A stretch of DNA of 64,000 nt from a virus, in IMG/VR virus record IMGVR_UViG_3300036715_001368, positions 1 to 64,000 of that record. One strand, written 5' to 3'. The notes under the pieces are model-generated. The model did no database searches. It was not told the origin of the DNA and worked only from the letters and a program-made list of their open reading frames with translations. The first letter of the stretch is position 1. Every line of letters begins with the position of its first letter. A program made the position numbers and the translations under genes. This document shows positions 42,116 through 50,900 of the stretch, piece after piece.

Positions 42116-42825
42116 GCATCCAGGGTGTACTGACAGACGCTGGCCGAAAGGCGATGGGTCGAGGCTGGGCTGGACTCATCAAGAACGTGGCCTCGTACTT
42201 CGTCGTTGGCGAAGGTGGAGCTAACTCGGTGAACGTTCCATCGGAGACGGGAGCCACCGGCAACGGTGTGCTCAAGAACTTCTCGTTCACGATCTCTCAG
42301 GTGCCCATCGTCCGCGGATCGGTGACGATCGTAGCGGGAGCGGTCACGGGTACAGACAACGGAAATGGAAACATCTCCGGTGCAGGCGTGTCTGGATCGA
42401 TCAACTACAAGACTGGGCTCGTGAACATCACGTACACGGTGGCGGTACCGAACCTGACCGCCATCGTGGTGAGCTACCACTACCGGGCGACACCAAAAGC
42501 TCCGGACGTGGCGCTGGTTGCCCTGGAGGCCGAGTCGACGTCCTCAACGCCCGGCGACATTGGATACCTCGCTCGCTACAAGAAGCACTTCGGAGTCGAC
42601 ATCACGACCACGGCTGTCTACACGGACTCGCCGTCGCCTCGCGTGGTTTGCACGTGCTTCTTGGACCTGCCGGAGTTCATCGACGACGGTCGTGGCGACT
42701 CGCCGGTGGTCTGGGAGCTCGGCGTCTACGATTCCGAGGACAATCTGATCGCGTACTGTACGCTTACGAAGGAGAACAAGAACGGGTCTACCCAGTTTAG
42801 TCACACCGTCTCGCTTCTCTGGTAG
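42112..42825 (+). CDS. Fibre/tail-collar-type protein with beta module
   Basis: The 237-aa protein starts GVLTDAGRKAMGRGWAG, the N-terminal pattern of many phage tail-fibre attachment proteins (LTxAGxxAxxxA), followed by the recurring beta module (about 48-125: GSINYKTGLVNITYT) and a C-terminal domain ending in VWELGVYDSEDNLIAYCT. It overlaps its upstream neighbour by 4 nt. Confidence 0.72.
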   Translation: MSIQGVLTDAGRKAMGRGWAGLIKNVASYFVVGEGGANSVNVPSETGATGNGVLKNFSFTISQVPIVRGSVTIVAGAVTGTDNGNGNISGAGVSGSINYKTGLVNITYTVAVPNLTAIVVSYHYRATPKAPDVALVALEAESTSSTPGDIGYLARYKKHFGVDITTTAVYTDSPSPRVVCTCFLDLPEFIDDGRGDSPVVWELGVYDSEDNLIAYCTLTKENKNGSTQFSHTVSLLW

Positions 42826-42834
42826 GAGTACGTA

Positions 42835-43527
42835 ATGGGTTTCGGTGGCGTAGTTGCATCCCTGGTTGGAAAGAAGTCGTCGGCCGAGGAGCTGGCGCAG
42901 GTCTACATCGTGCCCCTGAACTCGGACGGCGGGATCTCGCCAGTCGGTGATTACCCGCTTCAGTACTGGCCTGATTCGATCACCTGGTCGAACTCCCCAG
43001 GTTGGGCGTCCAAGACGGTGCACGGAGGATCGCACCCGCTCTACCAGTGGTTCTCTGGCGGCGAGCGCGTTCTCTCGTTCAACGCTGAGTTTTCTCGTGA
43101 TCTACAGGGAGAGATCGTTGGCAAGTCGCTGATCGTCCCCCCTGGTTCGGTGCCGCGCGATCGGTACAACGTGGACATCGTTGCAGCCGTCCAGTGGCTG
43201 GAGTCGCTGGGGATGGGTCGCTACCAGGCGTTTTCTCCGGGTGGTGTGGACCCGCCTCCCACGCTCTATGTCGTGATCCCGAATAGTGGGATCGGTCGCA
43301 CCAAGGGCGGCGCTCCGAGCGACTACTTTCAGTCGGTCATGGTGGGCTGCAACCCCACGATCGATGCCTGGTTCCCAGATGGTACGCCGAGGCACGCGAC
43401 CGTCGCACTCTCGTTTGCGGAGGTGGCGCAGTCCTCGGACGGCATCGTCTGGGCAGACCGTAAGAGGTACGAGCGTGGCAAGGCGGGTGGCCAGAAGTAC
43501 GGGGTACCGATTGCCAAGAAGGTTTGA
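42835..43527 (+). CDS. Contractile tube-initiator-like protein (CIS tube/gp48-54 type)
   Basis: This 230-aa protein has the layout of contractile-injection-system tube-adaptor proteins: LQYWPDSITWSNSPGWASK (about 42-60), RVLSFNAEFSRDLQG, DIVAAVQWLESLG, PPPTLYVVIPNSGI, YFQSVMVGCNPTIDAWFPDGTPRHATVALSFAEV. These proteins sit between baseplate hub and tube and nucleate tube growth. Family recognition is moderate. Confidence 0.65.
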   Translation: MGFGGVVASLVGKKSSAEELAQVYIVPLNSDGGISPVGDYPLQYWPDSITWSNSPGWASKTVHGGSHPLYQWFSGGERVLSFNAEFSRDLQGEIVGKSLIVPPGSVPRDRYNVDIVAAVQWLESLGMGRYQAFSPGGVDPPPTLYVVIPNSGIGRTKGGAPSDYFQSVMVGCNPTIDAWFPDGTPRHATVALSFAEVAQSSDGIVWADRKRYERGKAGGQKYGVPIAKKV

Positions 43528-43529
43528 GC

Positions 43530-43727
43530 ATGGGCAAGCAGGTCGATTTCGAGTCAAAGCCAAACGGGACCATGTCGCTCATGGTCGTGGACTCAACCGT
43601 CGTGAACCTCCTCGGGAAGATCGGCGCAGAGAGGGGTCTGCGTGTCGAGGAGGCGCTCAGCGAAGCTGTCACCGATTACCTCGTGAAGAGCGGGTACGAC
43701 CCGGCAACAGGAGAGAAGATCCGATGA
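43530..43727 (+). CDS. Small RHH-like hypothetical protein
   Basis: ATG 43530 gives 65 aa. Residues 22-56 (VDSTVVNLLGKIGAERG ... ALSEAVTDYLVKSG) resemble a ribbon-helix-helix dimer, but no basic strand is obvious. It overlaps the next gene by 4 nt. Confidence 0.55.
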   Translation: MGKQVDFESKPNGTMSLMVVDSTVVNLLGKIGAERGLRVEEALSEAVTDYLVKSGYDPATGEKIR

Positions 43728-44263
43728 AGAAGGTGCTGTCGTTTCCAGGGTTCATCGTGTTCGGGTTGTTCGTTCTCACGATCTCGCTGTTCGTGCTCAC
43801 CACGTGCGAGCGCGATGCCCTTGCGCAAGCGAGTGCGCAGTGTGAAGGCCCGAAGGACATGTGCGACAAGATCGCGCAGCTCCAGGGACAGCTTGCTGCC
43901 AAGGATCAGGCGACTGTTCCGACAGATCGGATCGCGTGGCTCATTGCCTCGGCAGGGACGATCTCCGTCTTGCTGAAGATGCTCATCAGCGGACTGACGA
44001 ACTGGTCCAAGTTCTTTCGCTTCTCGGATCGAAGCGGCGCCGTGATTCGTCTCCTCACGATCGCAGCAGGTCTCCTGAGTGGCCTGTTCGCGAACCTCGC
44101 GTTCCACATCCCGTGGTGGCAGGCCATCATCGTGATGGCAGGCGGACCCGGTGCGATTGCGTTCCACGAGCTCCTCCAGATCATCCCGGCATTGCGTGGA
44201 ACCGGACCCCTTCCGGCAGAAGAGGCTGTTGCGGCTGTGAACGTCGCTGACAGCTCGAAGTGA
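43724..44263 (+). CDS. Polytopic membrane protein, possible holin
   Basis: ATG 43724 gives 179 aa with four likely membrane segments (about 6-27, 70-92, 108-126, 130-152). A CERDALAQASAQC stretch after the first could lie in the periplasm. Size and topology suit a holin or other inner-membrane phage protein. It is separated from the candidate lysis cassette by 8 kb, so the role is uncertain. Confidence 0.6.
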   Translation: MKKVLSFPGFIVFGLFVLTISLFVLTTCERDALAQASAQCEGPKDMCDKIAQLQGQLAAKDQATVPTDRIAWLIASAGTISVLLKMLISGLTNWSKFFRFSDRSGAVIRLLTIAAGLLSGLFANLAFHIPWWQAIIVMAGGPGAIAFHELLQIIPALRGTGPLPAEEAVAAVNVADSSK

Positions 44264-44270
44264 GGCTTCG

Positions 44271-44606
44271 ATGAGCTGCGAAACACCGTACTGCTACGTC
44301 GGAACGGCCCAGCCGGAATACGTCACGTTGCAGATCGCGGACGATACTGGCGTCGATCTGACCACTGTCACGGCAGTGAACCTGATGGTGACCCGTGGTG
44401 ACGCGACGACATCGACATGGGCCTGCGACATCGTCTCGAAGACGAAGAAGCTCATCGTGGTGTCACACACGTTCGCGGCGGATGGCAGCGATGTCCCCGT
44501 CGTCGATACACTCTCGCTTGCTCCGATCATGACGGTGTCAGCGGGGTTCATTCATGGCGATCCGGTCCTGTTCGAGGTCCGCTCGCTCGTAGCCAGCAGG
44601 GACTAG
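44271..44606 (+). CDS. Putative small beta-rich tail protein
   Basis: This 111-aa protein looks like an Ig-like beta-sandwich (EYVTLQIADDTGVDLTTVTAV ... LIVVSHTFAADGS) as found in baseplate upper or fibre-support proteins. It contains three Cys residues. Function is inferred from neighbours. Confidence 0.6.
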   Translation: MSCETPYCYVGTAQPEYVTLQIADDTGVDLTTVTAVNLMVTRGDATTSTWACDIVSKTKKLIVVSHTFAADGSDVPVVDTLSLAPIMTVSAGFIHGDPVLFEVRSLVASRD

Positions 44607-44614
44607 GAGTTCAG

Positions 44615-45049
44615 ATGCGAAAAGTCATGGCGATGACATGTATTGCGGTTCCTTCTGCGTCGCTCATCGGTCGCCTGGGAGGCATGTACGGCGAGAAGAT
44701 GGCGCCGGACTCCAGGACGGTCGGCGGCATCCTGGACGACATCGTCAAGACTGATGCTTTCGCCAGGCTCATCTCGGAAGGGTTCACCAAGTACCTCAAG
44801 GCTGGCGGCGCCATCGACTGGGTCGACTTCGGCCACTTCGTTCTTGGTCACATGCTGGGAGATGGGGCGACCACCCTGACCGGACGAGCCCTCGCCACGG
44901 CGGCAGACGTCATGGCAGCCAGGGAGCTAGGGCAGCTTCTGATGCAGGCTACAGAAGCGGTGCAACATAAGAAAACTGGGAAAGTCGACTCAACCCGGGT
45001 TGCAGAGTATGTTCTTCGGAGGATCAAGAAAGCGAGAGAGGGACGATGA
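44615..45049 (+). CDS. Hypothetical helical protein
   Basis: ATG 44615 (AGGAG upstream) gives 144 aa. It is mostly helical with an amphipathic N-terminus (MRKVMAMTCIAVPSASLIG) that could be a weak signal or membrane anchor, and a Gly-rich middle. It overlaps the next gene by 4 nt. Function unknown. Confidence 0.6.
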   Translation: MRKVMAMTCIAVPSASLIGRLGGMYGEKMAPDSRTVGGILDDIVKTDAFARLISEGFTKYLKAGGAIDWVDFGHFVLGHMLGDGATTLTGRALATAADVMAARELGQLLMQATEAVQHKKTGKVDSTRVAEYVLRRIKKAREGR

Positions 45050-45483
45050 AGCGCGAAGAAGTCAAAGCCGCCATCGAAGCTGAGATCGGGAAGTTCTCCG
45101 CTTCGCTCAACAAGGTTCCGCTCGAGCAGGTTCGTAGCCTGTATGCGAAGATGGTTTCTGAGAACGGTCCGGGCCGTGTTGCTCTCCAGGGGCTCCGCGT
45201 CGAGGTCTCCGCTGCCATTCAGGCGCTGAACCCGCCTCCGCACACGCACGATCCGGAGGACGCCGCCGGCAGCCTGACCGAGGAGGAGCGCGACGCTCTC
45301 CACGAAGCGTCGGCCGAAGGGGTCGCGGACCATCACCGCACTCTCGCAGATCGCGCCCGCCGCCTCGATCCGAACCACTCGGACGCACACCACTTCGTTC
45401 AAAAGCTCCACGGCACGGCGGTGTGGCGCGAGGTGGACCGTGTCATCGCAGAAGCCGGGATCGGCGCTGGAGGTGCATCATGA
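45046..45483 (+). CDS. Hypothetical His/Asp-rich helical protein
   Basis: This 145-aa helical protein has a His/Asp-rich C-terminal half (PPHTHDPEDAAG ... VADHHRTLADRARRLDPNHSDAHH). The histidines could bind metal but no known motif is complete. It precedes a fibre protein with a 4-nt overlap. Confidence 0.6.
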   Translation: MKREEVKAAIEAEIGKFSASLNKVPLEQVRSLYAKMVSENGPGRVALQGLRVEVSAAIQALNPPPHTHDPEDAAGSLTEEERDALHEASAEGVADHHRTLADRARRLDPNHSDAHHFVQKLHGTAVWREVDRVIAEAGIGAGGAS

Positions 45484-45932
45484 GCGGGCAGTTGAACAAC
45501 ACGGCGCAGTCGGACCTGCTGATCCTCGTTTTCCAGAACACGAACTGGGCGAACATCGGTGATGCGACTGGACTGCGTGGAAGCACCACCGCCGGCAGCT
45601 TCTACATCCAGCTCCACACGGCTGACCCAACAGCCACGGGCAACCAGACCTCGTTCGAGTCGGCGTACACGAACTACGCTCGTCAGGCCGTGGCGAGGAG
45701 CTCGGGCGGTTGGACGGTGACGGGTTCGTCTCCGACCATCGCAGAGAACGCAGCGGCGATCACGTTCCCGCAGTCCGGCTCTTCGGAGACGGAGACGCAC
45801 TCCAGCCTCGGTCGTGCATCGTCGTCCACCGGAGAGATCCTCTGGTACGGGCCGCTTGGAGCCAGCCTTGCGGTCGCGTCCCTCATCACCCCATCGTTCG
45901 CGATCAACGCGTGGCAGGCGAAGATCATCTGA
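45480..45932 (+). CDS. Tail fibre-type structural protein
   Basis: ATG 45480 gives 150 aa matching a common phage tail family: LILVFQNTNWANIGDATGLRGS ... SFYIQLHTADPTATGNQTSFES ... YARQAVARSSGGWTV ... AAAITFPQSGSS. The pattern is widespread in myovirus and siphovirus fibre regions and forms a small beta domain. Confidence 0.8.
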   Translation: MSGQLNNTAQSDLLILVFQNTNWANIGDATGLRGSTTAGSFYIQLHTADPTATGNQTSFESAYTNYARQAVARSSGGWTVTGSSPTIAENAAAITFPQSGSSETETHSSLGRASSSTGEILWYGPLGASLAVASLITPSFAINAWQAKII

Positions 45933-45954
45933 GCCGATTCGGTAGGAGACCAGC

Positions 45955-46386
45955 ATGCCGATTTCATCACTCGCGCAACGTACGACGACGTTCACTACAA
46001 CCACGGCGGCGAACGTCGAGTACCGAACGCCTGCCACGGGGCGCGTCAGGCTCCTCGAATGGTCGTTCATCAATGCGACCACGGCGACAGCGCAGAGCAT
46101 TGGCCTGGGGCGTCCTCAGGCCATCGGCTTGACCCCGGTCAACGTCCTGTTCCAGCGCGACGACCCAGGCGAGCCGGCGTCGAACATGAACGGCTCGCTC
46201 TCGTGGGCCACCTCGCCCACGGTGCCGCTCATCTTCCATCGTCGCTGGTCGGGAACGAACGTCGTCGGTGTCGGCGTCGTGTGGACCTTCCCTCGCGGTC
46301 TCACGATCCCGATCTCGTCCAGCCTCGTGTGCTGGAACATCACGGCCACAGTCGCCGCGGACGTCAACGCAATCGTCGACGAGTAA
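45955..46386 (+). CDS. Putative fibre/tail protein, paralogue A
   Basis: The 143-aa product is a tandem paralogue of the next gene. Shared elements are MxISSL.xRT at the start, SIGLGRP.(A/S)IG(L/V)TPV, LFQRD.P..PAS, LSWATSPT-type and NITATVAAD.N.IVD at the C-terminus. Beta-rich, Thr-rich; probably a virion surface protein. Confidence 0.7.
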   Translation: MPISSLAQRTTTFTTTTAANVEYRTPATGRVRLLEWSFINATTATAQSIGLGRPQAIGLTPVNVLFQRDDPGEPASNMNGSLSWATSPTVPLIFHRRWSGTNVVGVGVVWTFPRGLTIPISSSLVCWNITATVAADVNAIVDE

Positions 46387-46401
46387 AGGGGCGATCGCGA
46401 T

Positions 46402-46830
46402 ATGTCGATCAGCTCCCTTGGTCTCAGGACCGGCAACTTCACCGCGTCTCAGGCGTGTCAGGAGATTCGCTCGGTGGCGGCGGTAGCGCCAAAGCTGATC
46501 GAGTTCTCCTTCGTCGTCCAGGGCACTGGTACGGCGTTGTCGATTGGGCTCGGGCGTCCAGCGTCAATCGGCGTGACTCCGGTGAGCACGCTCTTCCAGC
46601 GCGACATCCCGACCGATCCTGCTTCGACGACCAACGGGGCTCTGGCGTGGGCTACGTCACCTACGTCACCGGCCATTTTCTTCCGTCGATGGTCATGCGG
46701 AGCGTTCTCTGGTGTTGGCGTGGTCTTTGTCTTCCCTCGCGGCGTCGTGATCCCAGTGGCCTCGAGCTTTGTCTGTTTCAACATCACGGCCACGGTTGCC
46801 GCAGACACCAACACGATTGTCGACGACTAG
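46402..46830 (+). CDS. Putative fibre/tail protein, paralogue B
   Basis: This is the 142-aa tandem copy of the gene at 45955. The C-terminal half is clearly homologous while the N-terminal 45 residues differ. Two related subunits might form a heteromeric structure or diversify a surface. Confidence 0.7.
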   Translation: MSISSLGLRTGNFTASQACQEIRSVAAVAPKLIEFSFVVQGTGTALSIGLGRPASIGVTPVSTLFQRDIPTDPASTTNGALAWATSPTSPAIFFRRWSCGAFSGVGVVFVFPRGVVIPVASSFVCFNITATVAADTNTIVDD

Positions 46831-46839
46831 GAGAGCTTC

Positions 46840-47013
46840 ATGGGCGAGATCGAGGAGAGCAAGGTGTGTGGCGACTGCCAGGGCACTGGCCTCGATGAGG
46901 CCTCGGGCGAGGCCTGTCTCTGCACCTTGTCTCCGCTGGAGCGTGCGCTCGCAGATCGGCGTATCCTGAACGGCGGGTCGTACACGCGACTCGTTGGAGG
47001 ATCACAGGCATGA
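46840..47013 (+). CDS. Small zinc-finger-like protein (57 aa)
   Basis: A 57-codon ORF with ribosome site GGAGAG and ATG 46840 contains CGDCQGTG (10-17) and CLC (28-30), like half of a DnaJ-type zinc finger. Its TGA overlaps the next ATG. It is short but supported by coupling on both sides. Confidence 0.6.
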   Translation: MGEIEESKVCGDCQGTGLDEASGEACLCTLSPLERALADRRILNGGSYTRLVGGSQA

Positions 47014-47420
47014 GCAAGGAAATCGAAGCCCTCATCGCAAAGAACCAAGAGCTTCAGTCGAGAATGTCGTTTCTCGAGATGGAGAACGAGAACATGGCCG
47101 TCCAGCTCAACAAGGGGCCAGCCGTGCCTTCGTTGGATTGCGTCGCCTACATCACGATCAAGCACATGAGCAATGGCGGGCTCCAGTTCTCTGGATGCAT
47201 CGGCGACACGGATTGGTGCATCCAGGTGCTCACCGAAGCGCTCGACACGGTCAAGCGTCTTGGCAAGAAGACGAACCTCGATGCTCCGCGACTGGTTGGT
47301 CCTACTGGTCAGCCGGTCGTCTCCATTCCGGCAAGCGAGACGGACGCAAAGCAGACCATTCCCACCCACGCGTTCGGCGACGCGCCTCCGGGTCAACGTG
47401 GAGACATGCCTCCTGCATGA
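47010..47420 (+). CDS. Hypothetical protein with coiled-coil start
   Basis: This 136-aa protein begins with a short coiled coil (IEALIAKNQELQSRMSFLEM), then an alpha/beta segment with three Cys (about 44, 63, 70) and a Pro-rich tail. It overlaps both neighbours by 4 nt. Unknown function. Confidence 0.6.
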   Translation: MSKEIEALIAKNQELQSRMSFLEMENENMAVQLNKGPAVPSLDCVAYITIKHMSNGGLQFSGCIGDTDWCIQVLTEALDTVKRLGKKTNLDAPRLVGPTGQPVVSIPASETDAKQTIPTHAFGDAPPGQRGDMPPA

Positions 47421-47914
47421 GCGGCTTCATCGGACAGAGCGTGATGGGGGGTCTCTCCTTCGACGGCTGGGCAACCAGGTCGGATGATGATCGCGCTCGT
47501 TCCGAGTTTTATCGAGCTGATGTCGAGCTCGTTCCGATAGGATACGAGGAGGCACTTGGTACCTTTCGTTCTCCATGGTGGCCGGGTGCCAGCGGTCTGG
47601 GGGCTGTTTTCGACGGCACCGATGTTGTGGTCCCGCCTCCAGCATGGAGTCGCTACGACATCAACACGGGCGCCGTCTCTCGGTACGGGATGACAGGAGT
47701 TACCAGGGATCAGTTCGGAACGCCGCTTGGTGGCTGCACCGTGAAGCTGTATCGCACGAACACGGACGAAGTGGTCTCGTCGATGACGAGCGACTCCGCC
47801 GGGAACTACCTGGTGACGACTCCGTACTACCCCGACCGTCACTACATCGTGATCTACAGGGCCGGGTTTCCGGACGTGTACGGGACGACTGTCAACACCA
47901 TCATCGGAGCGTAA
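47417..47914 (+). CDS. Tail/adhesion protein with carboxypeptidase-regulatory-like domain
   Basis: ATG 47417 gives 165 aa; a longer frame overlaps the previous gene. Residues 95-160 (GVTRDQFGTPLGGCTVKLYRT ... SMTSDSAGNYLVTTPYYPD ... HYIVIYRAGF) form a CarboxypepD_reg/transthyretin-like beta domain, common in surface adhesins. The N-terminus (1-90) is aromatic-rich and likely attaches it to the virion. Confidence 0.7.
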   Translation: MSGFIGQSVMGGLSFDGWATRSDDDRARSEFYRADVELVPIGYEEALGTFRSPWWPGASGLGAVFDGTDVVVPPPAWSRYDINTGAVSRYGMTGVTRDQFGTPLGGCTVKLYRTNTDEVVSSMTSDSAGNYLVTTPYYPDRHYIVIYRAGFPDVYGTTVNTIIGA

Positions 47915-47920
47915 CGCCCG

Positions 47921-50900
47921 ATGGGTATCGACGTTGGCCTTTCAATCCCGGGAGTCAATGCCGGTGACGTAGTCGCCAGCAGCAATGGCTTTTCGGCGGT
48001 CGCCAATACGCTCGATGTGCCCGCTGGACAGGACATCGGCACTGCTGCCACGTGGAATATCCCTGCCTACGATGCAACGATCTTTGGCGCGAACATACAA
48101 CGTTGGTATCGAGCTATTGATATTGACGGCAACACGATCACTTCGGGTATCTGGCGAGACTCCGCGCACAACTTCGATTCGATCATCGGTGGCGGCCTCG
48201 TTCTTCCGACGCTTGCGCTGATCAGTGGGAACGCGGCCCTCGAGTTTGTTGGTGGCACGACCGCACCGTTGGTCATTTCCTACGGTGGTAGTGGTAGCGG
48301 ATCACTGACTACGCCACCCATTGGTCAGACGTTCGGTGGCGTCATGACCGTTGGCTTCGTGATTGAAACCACGACGTACAGTAGCGGGACTGGACCACAG
48401 GTCGTGGTCGGACAAAGTTACTACGGCAACGAGTTTGTTTTCGCCGTGGACTGGATCAGCAGCGCTGACGGAAAGCTGTACTTTGTCTACGGCGACGCGG
48501 GTTCGGTGTGGATCGCAAGTGACGCGCCTATCGCGGATGGCCATCCGCATACGGTCGTAGGCACGTGTGATGGGGCCTTCATCCGCCTCTACATTGATGG
48601 CGTCTTGCAATCATCGGTCGTCGCCATCAAGCCACCGGACCTGATCAACGGAACTCGATACGACGCTGACGACGTGAGTGTCGGCGGCACGTCCTTCTTC
48701 GGAAACGCAAGCAACAGCGCCTCGACCCTGTTCGTAGGTCGCGTCACTGAGATCGTTCTCGCGGACACCGCACTCGAGGGCGGTGGCCTTGCCCTGTTCC
48801 AAGCGAAGCTTGCGACGCTCACGACGACGCCGAGCACGCCTGTCCACGCGATCTTCGGTAACAACGTCCGGCACTGGTTCGCGTCTGAATCCACGTACTC
48901 AAGCGGCATCTGGTACGACCTCGCGCTTCAGCGGGACGCAGACCAGGGCATCTTCGGCATGTCCGCACCGTCCCCCGCGACGATCAACGGCAACCGCTGG
49001 TACTCATTCAATGGAACCTCGAACGGGTTCGTGGTTCGCCCATCGACGACTGTCAATCCGTCGAATGCACAGGTCGTCCGCAACAACGCGACGGTCGCGT
49101 GTGTATTTCAGACCTCGGTCGTTGGGTACCAGACACTCGTCGCGCAGCAGTTCTACGTTGCCGGGTTCTGGATCTACATCGACACGAGCGGCTTTCTTAC
49201 CGCGACCTTCACTACTGCTGCCGGCTCTGCGCGGTCGAACGCAACTGTTAATGATGGGCTCCCCCACGCGCTCGTCGTCACGTGGGATGGCACGCTCGGC
49301 ATCGTCACCATCTATCTCGATGGCGTTGTGCAGACGCAGACGCAGACGGGCGCGACCGGCCCGATGGTCATCGGAACATCAGATGATCTGAACATCGGCT
49401 GCGTGACTGCAACCAACGGTAACGCGGGCGCGTACTTCTGGAACGGCTACCTCGGTGAGGTGCTGATCGTCGACACGGTAGCGACCACAGCGCAGCGCAC
49501 CGCTCTCACGACGTACCTGACGAGCTGGTTCTCGGCTTCCGGAAGCACGATCAACGGAACGATCGCGGCTCAGGCAACAACGTCTGTTGTTGCAAACTTG
49601 CTCGGCAATGGTGCGGAGACTGAGCAAGCTACCGCTACAGCTTCTGTCGTCGCGAACCTATTGGGCACCGGAGCTCCGTCCGAGCAGGCAACGGCCACCA
49701 GCTCCCTTGTCGCGAGCTTGCTTGGTAATGGGGCTGAGACGGAACAGGCCACGGCCACAGCGTCCGTCGTTGCCAGCGCGACTGGGGCCGGAGCTCTCTC
49801 TGAACAAGCCACAGCCCTTGGCTCGCTTGTCGCGAACGCGGTCGTCATCATTACTGAGCAGGCAACGGTCACTGGCTCCGTGGTCGCGAACGCAACGGCC
49901 TCGGGCGCCTTGACGGAGACCTCGCAGGCCACCGCTTCTCTGCAAGCGAACATTGTCGCTGCCCTTTCGGAGCAAGCTTCCGCCGCCGCGTCCCTCGTTG
50001 CGAATGCGGCAGGGTCCAGTGCATTGAGCGAACAGGCTACGGCAACAGGTTCGGCTACCCTCGACCTTCGTGGAGCAGTACCAGGTACCGAACAAGCCAC
50101 CGCCGCCGGGTCGTTGGTCGCCAACCTGCTCGGAGCTGGAGCCCTCACTGAGCAAGCTACTGCTATAGCTTCGTTCGTCGGCTCGGCGGCCGCTACGCTG
50201 TCTGGTGGTGAGCAGGCCACCGCCACATCGTCGCTTGTCGCGAACCTGCTGGGGACAGATGCGGCCTCGGAACAAGCCGTGGCAACGACGTCCCTCGTCG
50301 CCAGCGCTCTAGGAAGCGGCCCGGAGACCGAACAAGCCACTGCTACGACGTCCCTTGCCGCGAGCGCTACAGGCGCGGGTGCGCTGACGGAGCAAGCGAC
50401 AGCCACCGGAACGCTGCAAGCGAACATCGTTGCTGCGCTTACCGAGCAGGCGACAGCCACGGGTTCGGTGGTTGCGAATTCTACTGGTGCGGGTGCTCTC
50501 ACAGAGCAGACCGCCGCGACTACGTCAGTGACGGCGACCACTGGAGTTATCGTCACCGAGCAGGCGACCGCAAATACGTCGTTGGTTACCAACGGTGTGG
50601 GCGCCGCTGCGGGGTCCGAGACATCGCAGGCAACGGCATCGGCCGTTCTGGACCTTCGTGGGACCGGAAGTCTGAGTGAACAAGCTGCCGCCACCAGTTC
50701 TGTTGTAGCAGGCGCAACAGGAGCCGAAGCTGGGTCCGAGCAGGCCACTGCGATAACGTCGTTGGTTGCGAGCCTTCTCGGTACTGATGCTGCTTCGGAG
50801 CAGGCCACGGCCACGAGCTCCATGGTCGCGAATGCTCTTGGCAAGGGCGCCATCATGGAGGCGGCCCAGGCAACAGGCTCTCTCCAGGCCACGATTGTCG

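Noticed and set aside
43760-43810. Lipobox in the membrane protein at 43724 (VLTTC)
   Set aside because: Thr at the -1 position does not fit the lipobox consensus, and more membrane segments follow, so it is better read as a polytopic membrane protein.
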